A DNA stretch of 64,000 nucleotides from Actinomadura macra NBRC 14102 (GTDB taxonomy: Bacteria > Actinomycetota > Actinomycetes > Streptosporangiales > Streptosporangiaceae). The position numbers and the translations under genes are program-made. Shown piece by piece: positions 61,132 through 64,000 of this stretch (position 1 is its first letter; every line of letters starts with the position of its first letter). Where the stretch lies: NCBI RefSeq assembly GCF_001552215.1, contig NZ_BCQT01000003.1, positions 186,001 to 250,000 of the forward strand, read 5' to 3'. The notes under the pieces were generated by a model. That model ran no database searches, was not told the DNA's origin, and saw nothing but the letters and a program-made list of their open reading frames with translations.

Positions 61132-61938
61132 ATGGGCGAATCAGACAACCGCGGGGCGCGGTTCGCCGGGCGCACCTGCATCGTCACCGCGGCGGGCGCC
61201 GGGATCGGCGCGGCGATCGCCCGCGAGTGGTGCCGCGACGGCGGGCGCGCGCTGATCGCCGACCTCGACGCCGCCGCGGCACGACGGGTGGCCGAGTCCG
61301 TGCGCGCGGGCGGCGGCGAGGCCGTGTGGCTCGCCGCCGACGTCAACCTGCCGGAGACCGCCGAGGCCATGGTCACCGCCACGCTCGACGCCTTCGGGTC
61401 CGTGGACACGCTCTTCAACGTCGCCGGGGTCAACCTCCTCAAGAGCGTCGACGAGATGGAGGACCCCGACTGGTACCGCATCATCGACACCAACCTGACC
61501 TCGGTCTACCGCTGCTCCAAGCACGTCCTGCCGGAGCTGCGCCGTGCCGGCGGCGGCGTGATCGTCAACGTCTCGTCGACGGCGGGGATCCTGGCCGAGA
61601 ACCGCTGCGCCGCCTACAGCGCGGGCAAGGGCGGTGTCGTCCTCCTCACTCGCAACATGGCGATGGACTACGCGTGCGACAACATCCGGGTGAACGCCTT
61701 GTGCCCGGGGAGCACCATGACGCCCCGCATCCGTTCCTACCTGCGTGATTACCCGGGGCACGAGAAGATGATCGACACCCTCAACCCGATGGGGCGCTTC
61801 GCCTGGCCCGAGGAGATCGCCAAGCCCGCGCTCTTCCTCGCCTCCGACGACGCGTCGTTCATCACCGGAGCGTCCCTGGTCGTGGACGGCGGGATGACGG
61901 CGGGGATACGTTTCCCCATCTTCGAGGAGGGCCGCTAG
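61132..61938 (+). CDS. SDR, probable cis-dihydrodiol dehydrogenase
   Basis: A 268-residue SDR with VTAAGAGIGAAIA, NVAGVN, VSSTAG and catalytic YSAGK. The position just after the Rieske and extradiol genes is the standard place of the enzyme that turns a cis-dihydrodiol into the catechol. ATG 61132 follows GAGGAG at a good distance. A general alcohol dehydrogenase function is possible. It is the last gene before a strong hairpin. Confidence 0.85.
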   Translation: MGESDNRGARFAGRTCIVTAAGAGIGAAIAREWCRDGGRALIADLDAAAARRVAESVRAGGGEAVWLAADVNLPETAEAMVTATLDAFGSVDTLFNVAGVNLLKSVDEMEDPDWYRIIDTNLTSVYRCSKHVLPELRRAGGGVIVNVSSTAGILAENRCAAYSAGKGGVVLLTRNMAMDYACDNIRVNALCPGSTMTPRIRSYLRDYPGHEKMIDTLNPMGRFAWPEEIAKPALFLASDDASFITGASLVVDGGMTAGIRFPIFEEGR

Positions 61939-61943
61939 AGCAT

Positions 61944-61992
61944 CCATGCCCTCCGGCCGTCGCGGTGCCCCCGCGATGGCCTGAGGGCATGG
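61944..61992. terminator. Long hairpin at the end of the aromatic operon
   Basis: CCATGCCCTC (61944-61953) and GAGGGCATGG (61983-61992) pair perfectly, with an inner GGCC-TCGCGG/CCGCGA-GGCC stem. It starts 6 bp after the SDR stop and separates it from the convergent minus-strand genes. Confidence 0.8.
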
Positions 61993-62056
61993 GGTCACCC
62001 CTACCTCAGCGTCGGGGCCTGCCAGGGCGGATAGGCGGTCCGCCCTGGACGGGCGG

Positions 62057-62516
62057 TCAGTGCGAGACCATCCCCAGGCAATCGTCCGCGATCTTGGCGT
62101 TGATCGGCGCGATCTCGTTCCGCTTGTGCTCCGTGACGCCGGTGAGGTGGCCGAACTCGTGGAGCAGGATCAATTGCTGCATATCCTGCCGGGTGGGTGT
62201 CCGGTTGAGCCTCGCCCCGCCGAACAGCCCGACGTCGTTCACGGTGAGGAACGGTTCGAAGATCCGGATCGTGCCGCCGGCGCGGATCCCCTGTTCGGAC
62301 GCGGTGGCGAAGACGAAGTCACCACTGAGGGGGTCGAGGATTCCGGGCAGGCCGGTGTCCTCGATCCGGGTGAACAAGAAGTCCGTGTATGCGGTCCGCC
62401 GCCGCCAGCGCCAGGCTTGTGACGATGCGAGTGCCGCGACGGCGGCCCGACCGGGGCGTTGCGGTGCTGGTGACGGACCGCCGGCGGCGGAGAGAACGGA
62501 TGAGCGACAGGGGCAT
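62057..62516 (-). pseudogene. Frameshifted secreted zinc-metalloprotease-like protein
   Basis: The start at ATG 62516 (GAAGGA upstream) encodes a basic signal-like N-terminus (MPLSLIRSLRRRRS, then RIVTSLALAAA). That frame then stops at 62319, while another frame gives TAYTDFLFTRIEDTGLPGILDPLSG through to the zinc motif LLHEFGHLTGVTEH and ends at 62057. The switch is in a GGCGGCGGCGG run near 62410, where a one-base change would join the two. HEFGH is the HExxH zincin site; the third ligand would be the Glu or His of VTEH. It may be a true frameshift, a programmed one, or a sequencing error. Confidence 0.6.
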
Positions 62517-62639
62517 CTCGCGTCCTTCGGTCGACAGGTGACCGGGCTGCGGCCCGATCACCCATGGTTCGCGCGCCGGACGGCGCCGGATGCCTCCCGT
62601 ACTAGGCGAACTTTTCGTCTGAGCGCCTGCCCCACCGCG

Positions 62640-62978
62640 TCAGGAGGCGGTCGTGGCCACGTAGACATCGCCGTCGATGACGCTCACCTCGTACGTGGCG
62701 AGGGGGATCGAGGCCGGCGGGGCCTTGACGGCGCCGGACCTGACACAGAACCTCGCGAGGTGCCACCCGCATTCGATCTCGCCGTTCTCCAGGTAGCCCT
62801 CTTCGGACAGCGACGAGAGGCCGTGGGTGCACAGGTCGGCGGTCGCGTAGAACTCGCCGTCGACGTTGTAGACGGCGATGGGCGGATTGCCGGGGACCTG
62901 GCGGATCTCGCCGGGCGGCAGCTCGTCCACGGCGCAGGCGCGCACGAGCTGGGATGCGGTGTTCTGACTGGTCATCAT
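62640..62978 (-). CDS. Rieske-type ferredoxin
   Basis: A 112-residue ferredoxin of the ring-hydroxylating oxygenase type. The [2Fe-2S] ligands are Cys50, His52, Cys70 and His73 (CTHGLSSLSE ... CGWH). It carries electrons from the reductase to the oxygenase alpha subunits. ATG 62978 follows GGGGAG and overlaps the reductase stop as ATGA. It is on the strand opposite the oxygenase genes. Confidence 0.92.
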   Translation of the reverse strand: MMTSQNTASQLVRACAVDELPPGEIRQVPGNPPIAVYNVDGEFYATADLCTHGLSSLSEEGYLENGEIECGWHLARFCVRSGAVKAPPASIPLATYEVSVIDGDVYVATTAS

Positions 62979-64000
62979 GATTCTCCCCGTGGTGTCGTGC
63001 GGCGGATGTCGACGCTCGTGTCGGCGAGCAGGTTCTCGTCGGGTCTGGCGCGGGCGGCGATGAGCCCGGTGGCGGCCCGTACGTCGCGCGGCCGGTTGAC
63101 GCCGATGGCGGCCACGAGTACGCCGTCTCGCAGGTAACAGGCCGTGAACCGCATGTCGTCGGGCTCGCCGCGCCACACGACCGTGTCGGTGGGACGAGGG
63201 TGGCCCGACATCTGGATGTTGAGCTCGTACTGGTCGGACCAGAACCAGGGCACCTGCGCGTACGGCTCGCCCTTGCCGAGCATCGACCGGGCCGCCGCCA
63301 TCCCCTGGTTCTGGGCGTTCTGGAAGTGCTCCAGCCGGACGGGCCCGCCCAGCACCGGGTTCGGGTGGCGGGCGACGTCCCCGGCCGCGTAGACGTCCGG
63401 GTGCGAGGTGGCGCAGTACTCGTCGACGAGCACACCGTCCCCGACGGCGAGTCCGCTGCGGGCGGCGAGCTCGTCGTTGGGCAGGACGCCGACCCCGACG
63501 ACCACGAGGTCGGCCGGGATCGACTGCCCGTCGGTGGTGACCACCCGCCGCACGCGGCGGCCGGGCGTCCCGCCGCCCTCGAAACGCTCCACCCCCGCCT
63601 GGGTGATCACGCGGACGCCCCGCTCGCGGTGGTGGCGGGTGAGCAGCTCGGCGATGTCGTCGCCGAGGACGCGCCGCATCGGCAGGTGGTCCAGCTCCAC
63701 CATGGTCACCCGGTTGCCCAGCGCGCGGGCGGACGAGGCCAGCTCCGCGCCGATGAAGCCGCCGCCCACGACCACGAGGGCGGCGCCGTCCTGGAGGGCG
63801 GCGCGGATCGCCTGCGCGTCGTCCAGGGTCCGCAGGTGGTGGACGCCTTCGAGGTCCGCCCCCGGCACGGGCAGGGGGCGGGGGCGGCTGCCGGTGGTCA
63901 GCAGCACCTTGTCGGCCGGGACGGACGCGCCGTCCGCCAGCTCCACCCGCCGCTCCTCGGGCACCAGCCGGGCCACGTCGGCGCCGAGCAGCAGCTCGAT
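62975..64000 (-). CDS. FAD-dependent ferredoxin reductase (N-terminus outside window)
   Basis: The 341 visible codons have no start, because the frame runs through the window end (IELLLGADVARLVPEE is coded by 63953-64000). It matches the BphA4/AhpF-like NADH:ferredoxin reductases: LLTTGSRPRPLPVPGADL, the NAD-binding VVVGGGFIGAELASS, and the FAD C-terminal DVYAAGDVARHPNP. The N-terminal GxGxxG FAD domain is off the window. It passes electrons from NADH to the Rieske ferredoxin. Confidence 0.92.
   Translation of the reverse strand: MELLLGADVARLVPEERRVELADGASVPADKVLLTTGSRPRPLPVPGADLEGVHHLRTLDDAQAIRAALQDGAALVVVGGGFIGAELASSARALGNRVTMVELDHLPMRRVLGDDIAELLTRHHRERGVRVITQAGVERFEGGGTPGRRVRRVVTTDGQSIPADLVVVGVGVLPNDELAARSGLAVGDGVLVDEYCATSHPDVYAAGDVARHPNPVLGGPVRLEHFQNAQNQGMAAARSMLGKGEPYAQVPWFWSDQYELNIQMSGHPRPTDTVVWRGEPDDMRFTACYLRDGVLVAAIGVNRPRDVRAATGLIAARARPDENLLADTSVDIRRTTPRGES

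Overview
The window reads as chromosome of a high-GC actinomycete. Coding regions are about 70% GC with strong third-position GC, GTG starts are frequent, many genes overlap as ATGA or GTGA, and there are secreted DUF4360 proteins, a HelR-type RNA polymerase rescue ATPase and a YtrA-type GntR regulator. A Streptosporangiales/Thermomonosporaceae host is a guess. No rRNA, tRNA, CRISPR array or intact insertion sequence was seen.

Left edge (1-9.1 kb). A very long STAND-like NTPase with a C-terminal array of about 33-residue helical repeats enters from outside the window. It is followed by a TetR regulator with two operator-like palindromes and two tandem short-chain dehydrogenases, an MFS exporter remnant, and a HelR-type helicase-like ATPase whose upstream region carries a 19-bp inverted repeat matching the rifamycin-associated element.

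Catabolic island A (9.1-30.7 kb). A long leftward operon encodes a GatC/AtzG-like subunit, an amidase, a complete polyamine-type ABC importer, an ADP-forming acyl-CoA synthetase, an enoyl-CoA hydratase, a divergent urocanase-family protein and a family III CoA-transferase. Beside it lie a second crotonase, two paralogous TauD-like oxygenases, an acyl-CoA dehydrogenase, a second CoA-transferase, an IclR regulator with a perfect inverted repeat, and a rightward operon of SCP2-like protein, alpha/beta hydrolase, cysteine-less thiolase and DUF35 protein. Together they look like import, amide hydrolysis, hydroxylation, CoA activation, oxidation/hydration and possibly retro-aldol cleavage of a nitrogen-containing acid. 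The substrate is not known.

Middle (30.7-50.5 kb). This accessory region holds a DUF4360 pair behind a textbook promoter, a GntR/membrane protein pair with its operator, a truncated MDR dehydrogenase behind a strong promoter, a secreted SRPBCC protein and a hydrolase lacking its nucleophile. A lower-GC two-gene cassette follows (36.97-38.91 kb): a small EACC1-like protein and a caspase-like / SRA / HNH fusion protein. This is the strongest candidate for an undescribed conflict system. After it come a LysR/SDR pair, secreted proteins, PadR with a membrane protein, a pentapeptide-repeat protein, the wreck of a FecCD permease plus ABC exporter, glutamate decarboxylase, a DUF3050 protein and an aldo/keto reductase.

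Catabolic island B (50.6-64 kb). After an HTH-like protein with tandem inverted-repeat operators comes an aromatic meta-cleavage locus: hydratase, ring-fission hydrolase-like protein, pyroglutamyl peptidase, two Rieske oxygenase alpha/beta pairs, an Old Yellow Enzyme homologue, a BBE-type FAD oxidase, extradiol dioxygenase and diol dehydrogenase. One Rieske ferredoxin and one FAD ferredoxin reductase, the latter cut by the right edge, probably serve both oxygenases.
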